A DNA stretch of 64,000 nt. Source: Tunturiibacter empetritectus. GTDB lineage: Bacteria; Acidobacteriota; Terriglobia; Terriglobales; Acidobacteriaceae. How positions within the stretch are numbered: position 1 is the stretch's first letter; the number at the start of each line of letters is the position of its first letter. This document shows, piece after piece, positions 30,134 through 39,404 of this stretch. Below the pieces are notes generated by a model. It had not been told where the DNA came from. It saw only the letters and a list, made by a program, of their open reading frames with translations, and ran no database searches. A program made the position numbers and the translations under genes. The stretch spans positions 248,001 through 312,000 of the forward strand of contig NZ_JACHDZ010000001.1 in NCBI RefSeq assembly GCF_014201375.1, read 5' to 3'.

Positions 30134-31432
30134 TTATTTCAAAGCAGCGACATCCGTCGCGGGTTCCTCGATCGCGTCCAAGCGCTGGCCCGTCACAAAG
30201 CTTCTGCCTCGCTTCTCCGGACCAAACCAGAAGATCAGAAGCAGCGCAACAATCACCAGCGTCTCAAAAGAACATAACGCCCAGGGATAGCCAAATCTGC
30301 TCCGCAGCAGGTTCTGCAGTGGCAGCACCGGCGAAGCAAACAGCACGCCGAGCTGATACACAAACCCGGGAAACAGCCCGCGAATCGCATCCGGAGCCAA
30401 CTCATTCAGGTGCGCCGGAATCACGCCAAACGCCCCCTGCACGCCGCTCTGCATCAGGTAAGACCCAACCACAATCGCCAGCACCGAGCCGCCGAACGCC
30501 CACATCGGCATCGCCAGCAGACACACCCCAAGCGCAGCCATCACGGCATACCGCCGCCCAATTCGCTCCGACATCGCTCCCACTACAACGGCCCCGATGA
30601 TCGCCCCGACGTTGTAGATCACCGGAATTCCAAACGTCGCCTTCATTCCCAGTACGGTGATGCCATTCATCCACGGCAGCGTCTTCAGGAAGTCAGGATA
30701 AAGATCCTGAGTGCCGTGAGAGAGACAGGTGATCGCTGTCATCAACACCAAAAGATATCCGAAGACGCCTAAATGCTGAAACAGCGTTCCGAATATCTTT
30801 CCGAGCGATGGCGTTCGATGCAACCGCCAAGCTGCCGATTCAGGCGCAACTGCAGCCAGCAAAACAATAACAAGCGTGACCCCAACCCCGACAAAAAACA
30901 TCGCCTGCCAGCCGAACCTCGGTGCGATCGTCTGCATTCCGATCGCCGCCATGAGATACCCAAAGGGATAACCGCCCTGCATCAGGCCAGAGAGGACGCC
31001 GCGCCTGTGCCGAGGCGCGCTCTCCATCGCATAGGAGGCGCCGATGCCCCAATAGCCACCCATCCCAAGACCGTACAACAGCCTCATCGCCATAAATATC
31101 CAATAGGTCGGCGCAAGCCCGCTCAGTACGGTCACCGTAGAAAAGTACACAACGCATGCAATCAGCGGTTTCTTGCGTCCGAACCTGTCAGCCAGAGCTC
31201 CAAAGAACAGCGCTCCAATCGGTCGCATGGCCAGCGTCAGTGTCATACTCCACACAATCGCGGCCTTCCCCACGTGAAATTTTCCCATCAGCTCCGATAT
31301 CAGAAAGACGACGACAAAAAAATCGAACGCGTCGAGAATCCAACCCAGGATGCCGGCTGCCACAGCAAACCTCCATCCTGGAGCGCCAGTCTCGGAGCTT
31401 GCAGCAGCTGCTTCGGTCTCTTCAAAATGCAT
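30134..31432 (-). CDS. MFS transporter, sugar acid/monocarboxylate (SHS-like) type
   Basis: From the Met at 31432 the product has 432 residues with twelve predicted helices. The first helix region GWILDAFDFFVVVFLISEL matches the DAFDFF signature of the SHS (sialate/lactate-proton symporter) and related families. The loop 2-3 motif FFGALADRFGRKKPL is the MFS signature, with a partial repeat MSERIGRRYAV in the second half. It is probably a proton symporter for a monocarboxylate or an acidic sugar. An upstream extension to 31486 is less likely to be translated. No metabolic gene neighbour indicates the substrate. Confidence 0.85.
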   Translation of the reverse strand: MHFEETEAAAASSETGAPGWRFAVAAGILGWILDAFDFFVVVFLISELMGKFHVGKAAIVWSMTLTLAMRPIGALFFGALADRFGRKKPLIACVVYFSTVTVLSGLAPTYWIFMAMRLLYGLGMGGYWGIGASYAMESAPRHRRGVLSGLMQGGYPFGYLMAAIGMQTIAPRFGWQAMFFVGVGVTLVIVLLAAVAPESAAWRLHRTPSLGKIFGTLFQHLGVFGYLLVLMTAITCLSHGTQDLYPDFLKTLPWMNGITVLGMKATFGIPVIYNVGAIIGAVVVGAMSERIGRRYAVMAALGVCLLAMPMWAFGGSVLAIVVGSYLMQSGVQGAFGVIPAHLNELAPDAIRGLFPGFVYQLGVLFASPVLPLQNLLRSRFGYPWALCSFETLVIVALLLIFWFGPEKRGRSFVTGQRLDAIEEPATDVAALK

Positions 31433-31559
31433 AAAAAGCGGTCTCTCTTCCGACGAGGCAGGGCATGGGCGGTGGGTGATCAACAATGAATCCAGAACAG
31501 GCCAATCGTCGAGTCACAACAGCGTCTCTATCCTTGCAGGAATACTATCGTGACGCGGC

Positions 31560-31946
31560 TTACTCCGCACGGTGACATTCAGAGGTCATATTCCCCGCGA
31601 TAGAGTCCGACGAAAAAGTAACCCCCCGACCACCCGCTTCCCACCAGATATAGCTTCCGGCCGCATATCGAGCTCCCGACCCCGAAGCCACATTTGCAAA
31701 GATCAACGAATGCCCAGCGACTGGAACAACCGCGAGGCTGTTTCCTGCTCCGTTTATATATTCAACCGAAAAGACTCCTGCAGGCAGTCCCATCTTGCTT
31801 CCCTGGGCGTCACACCGGTACTTCATCATGCTCCGCGAGATCGGTTCCGAGCCGCTCAAGTGGATCGTTACGTCAGTCGCTCTCGCAAATGCGCAGCAGG
31901 CAAGAACAGCCACACCAGCCAGAACCTTTTTCCATGATGCACCCAT
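31560..31946 (-). CDS. Secreted MliC-like (C-type lysozyme inhibitor fold) protein
   Basis: The 128-residue product has a signal peptide (VLAGVAVLACCAFARA). The mature part shows the pattern of the MliC domain: YRCDAQGSKM, VEYINGAGNSLAVVPVAGHSL, SGSGARYAAGSYIWWEAGG and a late Cys in SECHR that can pair with the Cys of YRCDA. MliC proteins bind and block C-type lysozymes through the SGSGxxY loop, which is present here. It lacks a clear lipobox, so it is probably periplasmic or secreted. It stands alone. The domain call rests on motif order and not on a profile search. Confidence 0.7.
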   Translation of the reverse strand: MGASWKKVLAGVAVLACCAFARATDVTIHLSGSEPISRSMMKYRCDAQGSKMGLPAGVFSVEYINGAGNSLAVVPVAGHSLIFANVASGSGARYAAGSYIWWEAGGRGVTFSSDSIAGNMTSECHRAE

Positions 31947-32447
31947 AATCTATCTCCTCGTTCTAAACCTCGAAGATGCAAACATCATACCTTCAAAGTT
32001 TGTGGCTCTCGATATGCGCACGAGCCTTCTATAACCACCTTAGTTGGCATCTGTAGTAGGTCACTCAAGGAAACGCTTCACGCGTAGAGAATCTGCTCTC
32101 ATTGATGAAAGAGATCGGCCAAAGAGATAGAAGCCTGCGGAGGTGATGTCTCCCGTCACCTCTCGCAGGCATCACCAGCCCGAAGAACTCAACTGGCTGG
32201 AACTCAAGATCAATCAGTTTGTGCACACTGTAGTGATGACCAGCACAAAATCGTTTCAATCATTCCTGAACTATTTGCTTGAACTCTTCGAAAGATAGCG
32301 AATCGATCGGCTTTCGATCTCTGCCGTCTGAAGATTGAGACAAGCCTCTTACGAGCTGGCATAGAGCTGAAACGCCGCCCATACAATTGACTTTCGCATA
32401 ACTCTGCTGGAATGCCAGGAGGAACGCCCAGAACAAACCCAATGCTT
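31947..32447. other. 500-base intergenic region with one strong hairpin
   Basis: No convincing gene was found. A 60-codon frame directly after the sigma factor (32442 to 32260, minus strand, TTG start) has no recognisable domain and is not accepted. The only strong structure is the hairpin at 32133-32170. The first ~60 bases hold the promoter region of the MliC-like gene. Confidence 0.4.
32133..32170. repeat. Inverted repeat / RNA hairpin
   Basis: GCCTGCG-G-AGGTGA pairs with TCACCT-CT-CGCAGGC, giving 13 base pairs with a small internal loop and a 9-base apex. There is no T-run on either side. It may be a processed 3' end, a structured small RNA or an operator downstream of the ECF sigma gene. 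Confidence 0.45.
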
Positions 32448-33026
32448 CTAGTTCATCCTGTTCTCGCCCAAGCGGCCTATGTAAAAAGTCTTGAACGACT
32501 GCTTCGCGCGATGGACCAACACCCTCAGATACTCGCGGGTTATGCCGAATTCAGCGCACACTTCATCTTTATCGCGCTCATCCAGCAACACCGATTGCAG
32601 CAACTTCCGATCCCGGTCGGTCAACTCCATCAAAATCTGACGAACGATTCGCTGCGCATCCTTCGTCTCCAGAAGACTCAGAGCACTCGGCTCGTGATTC
32701 ACCAGAGTAGCTACCGTGTCGTTGTCGAGGAAGGACTCGGTCTTATTCCTGGAACGGTAGTACTCCAGCAACACATGGTTACAAACCGAATTGACAAATG
32801 CCCCCAGCCGATCCGGCTCCCTCAGGCCATCGGCCGAGCGAACCAGAACCAACACCCGCACAAAGGTCTCCTGTCTGACGTCTTCGATTGCTTCTCTGGA
32901 GTTCAGTCGCGAACGCAGCTTAAGGTGGATCAGTTCCCCGAAATACCTGACAAAGTGCTCCTCGGTGCGGGCGTCTCCAGATCGGAGTCTCTCAAGATAC
33001 GCCGCGTCGAACGCAAAAAATTGCAA
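32448..33026 (-). CDS. ECF-type RNA polymerase sigma factor
   Basis: This 192-residue sigma70-family factor lacks regions 1 and 3. Region 2 (about 24-95) has HFVRYFGELIHLKLRSRL and IEDVRQETFVRVL. Region 4 (about 130-182) has LTDRDRKLLQSVLLDERDKD, then the helix-turn-helix VCAEFGITREYLRVLVHRAK. No zinc-finger anti-sigma gene follows, and the 500 bases downstream hold no clear gene. Control must therefore come from elsewhere or from transcription. The 392-base gap to the divergent semialdehyde dehydrogenase holds both promoters. Confidence 0.92.
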   Translation of the reverse strand: MQFFAFDAAYLERLRSGDARTEEHFVRYFGELIHLKLRSRLNSREAIEDVRQETFVRVLVLVRSADGLREPDRLGAFVNSVCNHVLLEYYRSRNKTESFLDNDTVATLVNHEPSALSLLETKDAQRIVRQILMELTDRDRKLLQSVLLDERDKDEVCAEFGITREYLRVLVHRAKQSFKTFYIGRLGENRMN

Positions 33027-33418
33027 GCTCTATCCCCCCAGGCGGCTGTACTTGCGCCCAAGTTTACACCGTGGGACGAACTTGTTACGAACCTCCAGGG
33101 TAATCGTAAGTTCTTATCTTTCGGCACCCTGACGCCTCGCTAAATCGGCTATCTGTACCGTGTGCGGCTGGCACCTCGCCAGAGGGGAATCAAGGCAGAG
33201 AAGCAATGCAAATCAAAACAAGAGTATCGCCTGTAAGACGCGACATCTGGATAGTGCCCGACAGGTGTCGATCGTTTCAGAAGGTCCAAAAGAATAAAGA
33301 CGACTGCAAACCGGAACGATGCTTCTCTCGCCAAAGTCCGTACGATTGTGCCGTAAACAAAGCGGATACTGAGTTCCCCTCTGCGGCTGGTAGGATAATC
33401 CTCTTAGGAGGTTCGCCT
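33027..33418. other. Divergent promoter region between ECF sigma and mmsA
   Basis: These 392 bases separate the leftward sigma gene from the rightward dehydrogenase. The dehydrogenase frame is open back to 33206, but the extension has no family similarity. AGGAGG at 33407-33412 is the ribosome-binding site of the downstream gene. No further structure was noticed. Confidence 0.4.
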
Positions 33419-34960
33419 ATGTCCGCCACATCCACACTGACCCCGCCCGAATCCACCGCCCGCCAACTTCGAGAGGTCCATCACTGGGTAAACGGCGAAA
33501 TCATGACCGGAGTCTCCGGACGGTTTGGGGATGTATACAACCCCGCCACGGGTAAGGTCCAGGCGAAGGTGGCCCTCGCAACCAGCGCGGAAGTGGACCG
33601 GGCCGTAGCCGCCGCCGCCGCCGCATTTCCAGCATGGTCGGCGCAACCGGTGCTTCGGAGAGCTCGCGTACTCTTTCGCTTTCGTGAGATCTTCGAGCGC
33701 CGTCTCGACGAGGTCGCCGCGCTCCTTACCAGCGAGCACGGCAAGGTCTTCTCCGATGCGAAAGGCGAGGCAACCCGCGGCCTCGAAGTCGTCGAGTTTG
33801 CCACCGGCATTCCACATCTGCTCAAAGGTGAGTTCACCGAGCAGGTCGGCTCTGACATCGATAGCTGGTCCATGCGCCAACCCCTCGGCGTCGTAGCCGG
33901 CATCACCCCCTTCAACTTCCCCGCGATGGTGCCCATGTGGATGTTCCCCATCGCCCTCGCATGCGGCAACACCTTCGTTCTCAAGCCCAGCGAGCGCGAC
34001 CCCAGCGCATCGCTGCTCCTGGCTGAGATGCTCAAAGAGGCCGGCCTGCCCGACGGAGTCTTCAACGTCGTCCACGGCGACAAGACCGCAGTCGATGCAC
34101 TCCTCGCCCACCCAACCGTGCAGGCGATCAGCTTCGTAGGCTCCACCCCAATCGCCGAGTACGTCTACCGCGAAGCAACCAGTCACGGCAAACGCGTCCA
34201 GGCTCTGGGCGGCGCCAAGAATCACATGATCGTCATGCCCGACGCAGACCTCGATCAGGCCGCCGATGCGCTCGTCGGCGCAGCCTACGGATCCGCAGGC
34301 GAACGCTGCATGGCCATCTCGGTCGCCGTCACAGTAGGCAACGCCACGGCCGACAAGTTGATAGGCAAGATCGAGCATCGCATCGAAGGCCTGCAGATGG
34401 GCGAAGGTATGCAGCCGGGCGCAGAGCTCGGCCCCCTCGTCACAAAGGCTCATCTCGAGCGAGTCACCGGCTATCTACAGCAAGGCCAGTCCGAGGGTGC
34501 AGAGCTACGAGTCGATGGACGCAACAACGCTCTCACCAAAGGAGAAGGCTTCTTCCTCGGCGCCTGCCTGTTCGATCACGTCAAGCCGGAGATGAAAATC
34601 TATCGTGAGGAGATCTTCGGTCCCGTGCTGGGCATCGTGCGAGCCAGCGACTTCGAAACAGCGCTGAAGCTGATCAACGAACACGAGTACGGCAACGGGA
34701 CCTCCATCTACACGCGTGATGGCGACACAGCAAGAGACTTCGCGCACAGGGTCCAGGCCGGCATGGTAGGGGTCAACGTGCCAATTCCAGTGCCGATGGC
34801 ATTCCACAGCTTCGGCGGATGGAAGCGTTCTCTCTTCGGCGATCACGCCGTCTACGGCCCCGAAGGCGTGCGTTTCTACACCAGACTGAAGACGATCACC
34901 TCACGCTGGCCCACAGGCATTCGCAAGGGAGTAGACACCTTGATGCCAACGCTAGGCTAA
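33419..34960 (+). CDS. mmsA: CoA-acylating (methyl)malonate-semialdehyde dehydrogenase
   Basis: From the ATG at 33419, preceded by AGGAGG, the product has 513 residues, the family's usual length. It is an aldehyde dehydrogenase with [62 protein letters not shown] and the catalytic Cys in [11 protein letters not shown], all typical of MmsA. The family oxidises malonate or methylmalonate semialdehyde with NAD and CoA to acetyl- or propionyl-CoA plus CO2. The convergent pyrimidine degradation operon yields those semialdehydes from uracil and thymine, so this is its likely last step. Valine or inositol breakdown are alternatives, but no such genes are nearby. Confidence 0.92.
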   Translation: MSATSTLTPPESTARQLREVHHWVNGEIMTGVSGRFGDVYNPATGKVQAKVALATSAEVDRAVAAAAAAFPAWSAQPVLRRARVLFRFREIFERRLDEVAALLTSEHGKVFSDAKGEATRGLEVVEFATGIPHLLKGEFTEQVGSDIDSWSMRQPLGVVAGITPFNFPAMVPMWMFPIALACGNTFVLKPSERDPSASLLLAEMLKEAGLPDGVFNVVHGDKTAVDALLAHPTVQAISFVGSTPIAEYVYREATSHGKRVQALGGAKNHMIVMPDADLDQAADALVGAAYGSAGERCMAISVAVTVGNATADKLIGKIEHRIEGLQMGEGMQPGAELGPLVTKAHLERVTGYLQQGQSEGAELRVDGRNNALTKGEGFFLGACLFDHVKPEMKIYREEIFGPVLGIVRASDFETALKLINEHEYGNGTSIYTRDGDTARDFAHRVQAGMVGVNVPIPVPMAFHSFGGWKRSLFGDHAVYGPEGVRFYTRLKTITSRWPTGIRKGVDTLMPTLG

Positions 34961-34967
34961 AATCCGA

Positions 34968-35050
34968 CCCCGACCAACGGGAGGACCCACCGAAGGGGTA
35001 TACCCACCACGAAGTGGTCGCCCCACGCGCAGTGGGCCCGTCCGGCAGGA
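34968..35050 (+). repeat. REP-like 83-bp repeat, copy A
   Basis: The unit runs from CCCCGACCAACGGGAGGACC through CCACCACGAAGTGGTCGCC and CGCGCAGTGGGCCCGTCCGG to CAGGA. The centre CCACGAAGTGG is a palindrome. Three more copies lie at 56092, 61999 and 62096. This copy fills the gap between the convergent mmsA and aminotransferase genes and may fold in both transcripts. Confidence 0.8.
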
Positions 35051-35062
35051 CGCAGGACACGA

Positions 35063-36457
35063 TCACGCACCCAAAGCTGCATCCGCAATAGCAAGATGCT
35101 TATCCAGAACCGAGATCCCAAAATCGATCTGCTCCGTCGTAACAATCAGCGGAGGAGCGATCACAAAATGAGAAACCCACGCCTGAATCGTTACACCATC
35201 TGCAAGTATCTTCGCGGCAATCTGATCCACCAGCAACGGCTTTCCCGAAACCTTGTCTGAATAAGTATTGAAAGGCTCTTTAGTGGTTTGATCCTTCACC
35301 AGGTCAACCGCCCAGAAGAGTCCTTTCCCGCGAACGTCCCCAATACTCGGATGTTTCGCCTTCAACTCCTTGAGCTTGTCTCCCACATAAGGAGCAAGCT
35401 CACGCGCCCGTTCAACAAGCCCAAGACGCTGCATCTCACGAATGGTCGCGACCGCAGGAGCAAGCGTCAGCGGATGCGCCTCATAGGTATGACCATGAGC
35501 GAAGTAATGATCCTGAAAAAAGTCAGCGATCTTCTCCGTCGTTGCGCAAAGTCCCAGCGGCACATAAGCCGAAGTAATCCCCTTCGCCGTAACCAGAATG
35601 TCCGGAACGACTCCCCAGTGATTCATAGCGAACCACTCGCCCGTACGCCCCCACCCCGTCATCACCTCATCCGCAATCAGCAAAACACCATACTCATCGC
35701 AGATCCGGCGAAGCTTCGGCATGTACTCCTCTGGAGGAACGATCACGCCATTCGTCCCAACGATAGGCTCCACCAGTACTGCAGCCACATCCGACTCATT
35801 GCGGATCATATGTTCGATATAGTCCGCGCAGGCAATTCCGCATCCCGGATACGTGTGCTTGATCGGGCATTTGTAACAGTGAACCTCAGGCGCGAAGAGA
35901 ATGCCCGGCCCCTTGCCGCCCGGCTCCATCGCCCACCGCCGAGGATCGCCGGTAGCCGCGATAGAGCCGGCCGTAGAGCCATGATAAGAGCGATAGCGCG
36001 CAATGATCTTCGTCTTTCCTGTGTACATGCGCGCAATCTTGAACGCCGCCTCGTTGGCCTCCGTCCCGGAGGTAGTAAAGAAAAATTTGCTGATGCCCTT
36101 GGGCAAAACTTCGAGCAGAAGCTGAGACAGCTCCGCACGAGTCGTGGTCGCATAGCCAGGCATCGCATAGCTCAACTCCTGGGCCTGCCGCGCAATCGCA
36201 TCAACCACAGCCTGATTCTTGTGCCCGAGATTTGAGCACATCAACTGCGACGAAAAATCCAGATACCGCTTACCCGCACCGTCGACGATGGTGCAGCCCT
36301 CGGCGTCGACGATGTGCATCGGGTTCCAGCCCTTTTGAAATCGCCACGTGCCGTAGTTGTGCTGCCGCGTTATATCCACCACCTGCTGGCTCGTAAGTGG
36401 CGCTGACTTATTGGAGCTCTTAGGCTCAACCACATCGATCGGACTCATGAGTGCCAT
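35063..36457 (-). CDS. Class III aminotransferase, probable beta-alanine/3-aminoisobutyrate transaminase
   Basis: The 464-residue PLP enzyme has the class III pattern: TTSGTEANEAAFKIAR, RYRSYHGSTAGSIAATGD, the LLIADEVMTGWGRTGEWFA segment and VTAKGITSAYVPLG, whose Lys binds PLP. AGGA sits 7-10 bases before the ATG at 36457. It would convert beta-alanine (from uracil) or 3-aminoisobutyrate (from thymine), with pyruvate or 2-oxoglutarate, to the matching semialdehyde. That assignment comes from its place as last gene of the pyrimidine operon, 24 bases after the permease gene, and from the convergent semialdehyde dehydrogenase. A tight Cys cluster (CYKCPIKHTYPGCGIAC) in the middle is unusual for this fold and might bind a metal. 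Confidence 0.88.
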   Translation of the reverse strand: MALMSPIDVVEPKSSNKSAPLTSQQVVDITRQHNYGTWRFQKGWNPMHIVDAEGCTIVDGAGKRYLDFSSQLMCSNLGHKNQAVVDAIARQAQELSYAMPGYATTTRAELSQLLLEVLPKGISKFFFTTSGTEANEAAFKIARMYTGKTKIIARYRSYHGSTAGSIAATGDPRRWAMEPGGKGPGILFAPEVHCYKCPIKHTYPGCGIACADYIEHMIRNESDVAAVLVEPIVGTNGVIVPPEEYMPKLRRICDEYGVLLIADEVMTGWGRTGEWFAMNHWGVVPDILVTAKGITSAYVPLGLCATTEKIADFFQDHYFAHGHTYEAHPLTLAPAVATIREMQRLGLVERARELAPYVGDKLKELKAKHPSIGDVRGKGLFWAVDLVKDQTTKEPFNTYSDKVSGKPLLVDQIAAKILADGVTIQAWVSHFVIAPPLIVTTEQIDFGISVLDKHLAIADAALGA

Positions 36458-36481
36458 CCTATTCCTGAGACGTTATCTGTG

Positions 36482-37936
36482 TCACGGCGCCGTGGAAGCC
36501 ACCGTTCGACATCCCAGCATAAGCAGATAGTAGCTTGCCGCCGCGACAAAAAACCCTACGAACCACGCGTAGTCATACAGAAACCGCAAAGAGGGAACAG
36601 CAAGCCCAATCAACGCGACGGTCACCCCGGCGCCCAGTGCAACAATTGCTCTCGGATTGATCCCGCGCGTGTACTCATACGGGCCTCCGCGGCGATACAG
36701 CGACACCGTATCCAGCCGCGTCCCGCGAATCAGAAAATAATCCGCGACCATAATGCCGGCAACCGGTCCCAGCAATCCCGAATACCCAATGAGCCAGCCA
36801 AATATATAGTTGCCAAAGCTGCTCATCAGCTTCCACGGCATCATCGCGAGACCCAGAAAACCAGTGATCAACCCGCCGGTGCGAAAGCTGATCAACCTCG
36901 GAGCCAGGTTTGAAAAGTCGTTCGACGGCGAAACAACATTCGCGCCGATGTTCACATTCAACGTCGCAATCAAAAGAGCAACCAGCGCCAGCAAAGCCGC
37001 AAACGGTTGATGAAATCGCCCCAGCAAAGTGATGGGCGACCACACCGGCTCTCCAAAGATAGTGACCGAGGCCGATGTGCACGCGATCCCGATAAACGAG
37101 TAAAGCACCATCGCAACTGGCAGACCGAACGCCTGTCCCACAATCTGCGAATCCTGCGACTTCGCATAACGTGTAAAGTCCGGGATATTCAGCGACAGCG
37201 TCGCCCAGTATCCAACCATTGCCGTCAGCGACGGAAAAAAGAAACGAAGAAAACTTCCCGTGGTATGAAAACGGCTAGGTGCCGAAAGCATCGGGCCGAA
37301 GCCGCCAGCCTTATGCAGCATCCAGAAGAGAAGTGTCAGCGACATCACCAGCATGAAAGGCGCAGAGAAGCACTGCAGAAATCGAATTGACTCGACGCCC
37401 CGCCACACGACATACATATTCAGCAGCCAGAACCCAAGAAAACTCACCCACAGCACCAAAGGCATCTGTGCAGTCTGTGGCCAAAGGACTCCGATCATCG
37501 CTGCGATTGCCTGCCCTCCAAGCCACGACTGAATCCCAAACCATCCGCAGGCCACAATCGCTCGCAGCATCGCCGGGAGATTAGCTCCGCGTGTCCCAAA
37601 GCTCGCCCGAACAAACACAGGGAAGGGAATCCCATACTTCGCGCCCGCGTGGGCATTCAGAAGCATCGGCACCAGCACGATCAGGTTTCCCAGAAGGATC
37701 GTCAGAATCGCCTGCTTCCAGTTCATGCCGCCCGCGATCAGCGACGACGCAAGCATATACGTCGTCACCTCCATCGACATCGAGAACCACAGCGCAATGT
37801 AGTTATAAGTTCCCCACGTACGTTGCGCCGTAGTAGTCGGTGCAAGATCGGCGTTATAGAGACGCGAGTCATGCTCTGCCGCGAGATCGGCGGCAGACTG
37901 ATCAACAACTCCCGTCGAAATCGACCTTACTGCCAC
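36482..37936 (-). CDS. NCS1-family permease for uracil/pyrimidine or hydantoin-like bases
   Basis: The 484-residue product has about twelve transmembrane helices and the NCS1 (nucleobase-cation symporter-1) pattern. It has LYNADLAPTTTAQRTWGTYN at the start, IALWFSMSMEV, GIPFPVFVRASFGTRGAN and WFGIQSWLGGQAI. Members import uracil, allantoin, thiamine precursors or hydantoins. Its start codon overlaps the dihydropyrimidinase stop by 10 bases, so the two are translationally coupled, pointing to uracil, thymine or a dihydropyrimidine as substrate. The overlap also places it firmly in the degradation operon. Confidence 0.9.
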   Translation of the reverse strand: MAVRSISTGVVDQSAADLAAEHDSRLYNADLAPTTTAQRTWGTYNYIALWFSMSMEVTTYMLASSLIAGGMNWKQAILTILLGNLIVLVPMLLNAHAGAKYGIPFPVFVRASFGTRGANLPAMLRAIVACGWFGIQSWLGGQAIAAMIGVLWPQTAQMPLVLWVSFLGFWLLNMYVVWRGVESIRFLQCFSAPFMLVMSLTLLFWMLHKAGGFGPMLSAPSRFHTTGSFLRFFFPSLTAMVGYWATLSLNIPDFTRYAKSQDSQIVGQAFGLPVAMVLYSFIGIACTSASVTIFGEPVWSPITLLGRFHQPFAALLALVALLIATLNVNIGANVVSPSNDFSNLAPRLISFRTGGLITGFLGLAMMPWKLMSSFGNYIFGWLIGYSGLLGPVAGIMVADYFLIRGTRLDTVSLYRRGGPYEYTRGINPRAIVALGAGVTVALIGLAVPSLRFLYDYAWFVGFFVAAASYYLLMLGCRTVASTAP

Positions 37937-39330
37937 GCTCCTCCTCTAGCCTCACGCCGCAGGTACTGGCCACGGCCAACCGCCGCCACATAGCGTCCCC
38001 CATCCGCAACCAGCTCCCCACGCGAATAAACCTGCCGCGCGTTTCCCTTCACCTTCCATCCTTCAAACATCGAAAAATCGCAGCGCATATTGTGAGTTGC
38101 CGCGGAGATAACGTGTTCAGCCTCAGGATCCCACAGCACAATATCCGCATCCGATCCAGCAGCAATTGTTCCCTTCTTCGGATACATCCCGAAGATGCGC
38201 GCCGGCGCGGTTGAAGTAATCTCGACGAAACGCTGCAGCGAAATCTTCCCCGCATTCACGCCGAAGTGATAAAGCAGTTGCATGCGATTCTCCACGCCCG
38301 GCCCACCATTGGGAATCTTGCTGAAGTCGTCTTTGCCCAGCTGCTTCTGATCCGCAAAGCAGAACGGGCAGTGATCAGTCGAAACCACCTGCAGATTATC
38401 CGTCGCCAGGCCATCCCAAAGCTTCGGTTGATTCTTCCTCTCCCGCAGCGGAGGAGTAAAAACATACTTCGCCTCTTCAAAACTCTTCCCCGGCATCTGG
38501 TCTTCGATCGACAACAGCAGATACTGCGGACAAGTCTCCGCAAACGCCGGAACTCCGCGATCACGCGCCTCGCGAACCTGGTTCAGCGCATCCTCGCTCG
38601 AGAGATGAACGATATACACCGGCACTCCCGCCATCTCGGCCAGCGCAATCGAGCGGTTCACCGCCTCCGCCTCCGCCTTCGTAGGCCGCGTCAGTGCGTG
38701 ATACACTGGAGCAGTCTTCCCCTCCGCCAGCGCCTGCTGCACGATCACATCGATCGCGCTTCCATTCTCGGCATGCATACACACCAGCGCACCATTCTTC
38801 GCCGTCTGCTGCAGCGCCTTGAAGATCGTCCCGTCGTCCACCATCAGCACATTCGGGTAAGCCATAAAGAGCTTGAAGCTGGCAACACCCTCCCGCACCA
38901 TGTCATCCATATCGTGCAGCCCCTGCTTGCCATTATCGGAGCCAAGATCGGTCACAATCATATGCAGCCCGTAGTCGATACAGGCCTTGCCGTCGGCCTT
39001 CCCCATCCAGATATCCAGCGCGTCCCGCATCCGCGTCCCCTTCGCCTGAATCGCAAAGTCGACGATAGTTGTCGTCCCGCCAATCGCCGCCGCACGCGTG
39101 CCAGTCAGAAAATCATCCGCAGAGACCGTTCCCCCAAACGGCATATCCATATGCGTATGCGCGTCGATGCCGCCCGGCAAAACAAAGAGTCCAGCAGCGT
39201 CTACCACCGTATGCCGCGCAGGCTCGATGCCAGCCCGCACCTTCAACACCGTGCTGCCATCAATTAACACATCTGCTTTTTCGGAGCGGTCGGCCGTGAC
39301 AACAATGCCGTTCTGAATCAGAGTTCCCAT
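37927..39330 (-). CDS. hydA: Dihydropyrimidinase (D-hydantoinase family)
   Basis: The product has 467 residues, the normal length. It is an amidohydrolase-fold enzyme with the binuclear zinc site: GGIDAHTHMDMPFGG supplies two His ligands, SFKLFMAYPN carries the Lys that becomes carboxylated, and later His residues occur in YIVHLSSEDAL and STDHCPF. IWDGLATD-like NQPKLWDGLATDNLQVVSTD is a conserved family segment. It hydrolyses dihydrouracil or dihydrothymine to N-carbamoyl-beta-amino acids in the cytoplasm. It sits between preA (75-base gap) and the NCS1 permease (overlap). Pathway context favours dihydropyrimidinase over a hydantoin-only enzyme. Confidence 0.92.
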   Translation of the reverse strand: MGTLIQNGIVVTADRSEKADVLIDGSTVLKVRAGIEPARHTVVDAAGLFVLPGGIDAHTHMDMPFGGTVSADDFLTGTRAAAIGGTTTIVDFAIQAKGTRMRDALDIWMGKADGKACIDYGLHMIVTDLGSDNGKQGLHDMDDMVREGVASFKLFMAYPNVLMVDDGTIFKALQQTAKNGALVCMHAENGSAIDVIVQQALAEGKTAPVYHALTRPTKAEAEAVNRSIALAEMAGVPVYIVHLSSEDALNQVREARDRGVPAFAETCPQYLLLSIEDQMPGKSFEEAKYVFTPPLRERKNQPKLWDGLATDNLQVVSTDHCPFCFADQKQLGKDDFSKIPNGGPGVENRMQLLYHFGVNAGKISLQRFVEITSTAPARIFGMYPKKGTIAAGSDADIVLWDPEAEHVISAATHNMRCDFSMFEGWKVKGNARQVYSRGELVADGGRYVAAVGRGQYLRREARGGAWQ

Positions 39331-39404
39331 ACATTGCTCCAGACTTTTTCAACGCTGTAGTTCACGACACGAGAGGAAGCTCCACTCCAAAAAAGCACAT
39401 CGCA

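Noticed and set aside
32260..32442. 60-codon frame after the ECF sigma gene as an anti-sigma factor
   Set aside because: It has a TTG start, no zinc-finger HxxxCxxC motif and no plausible membrane anchor apart from a weak hydrophobic start.
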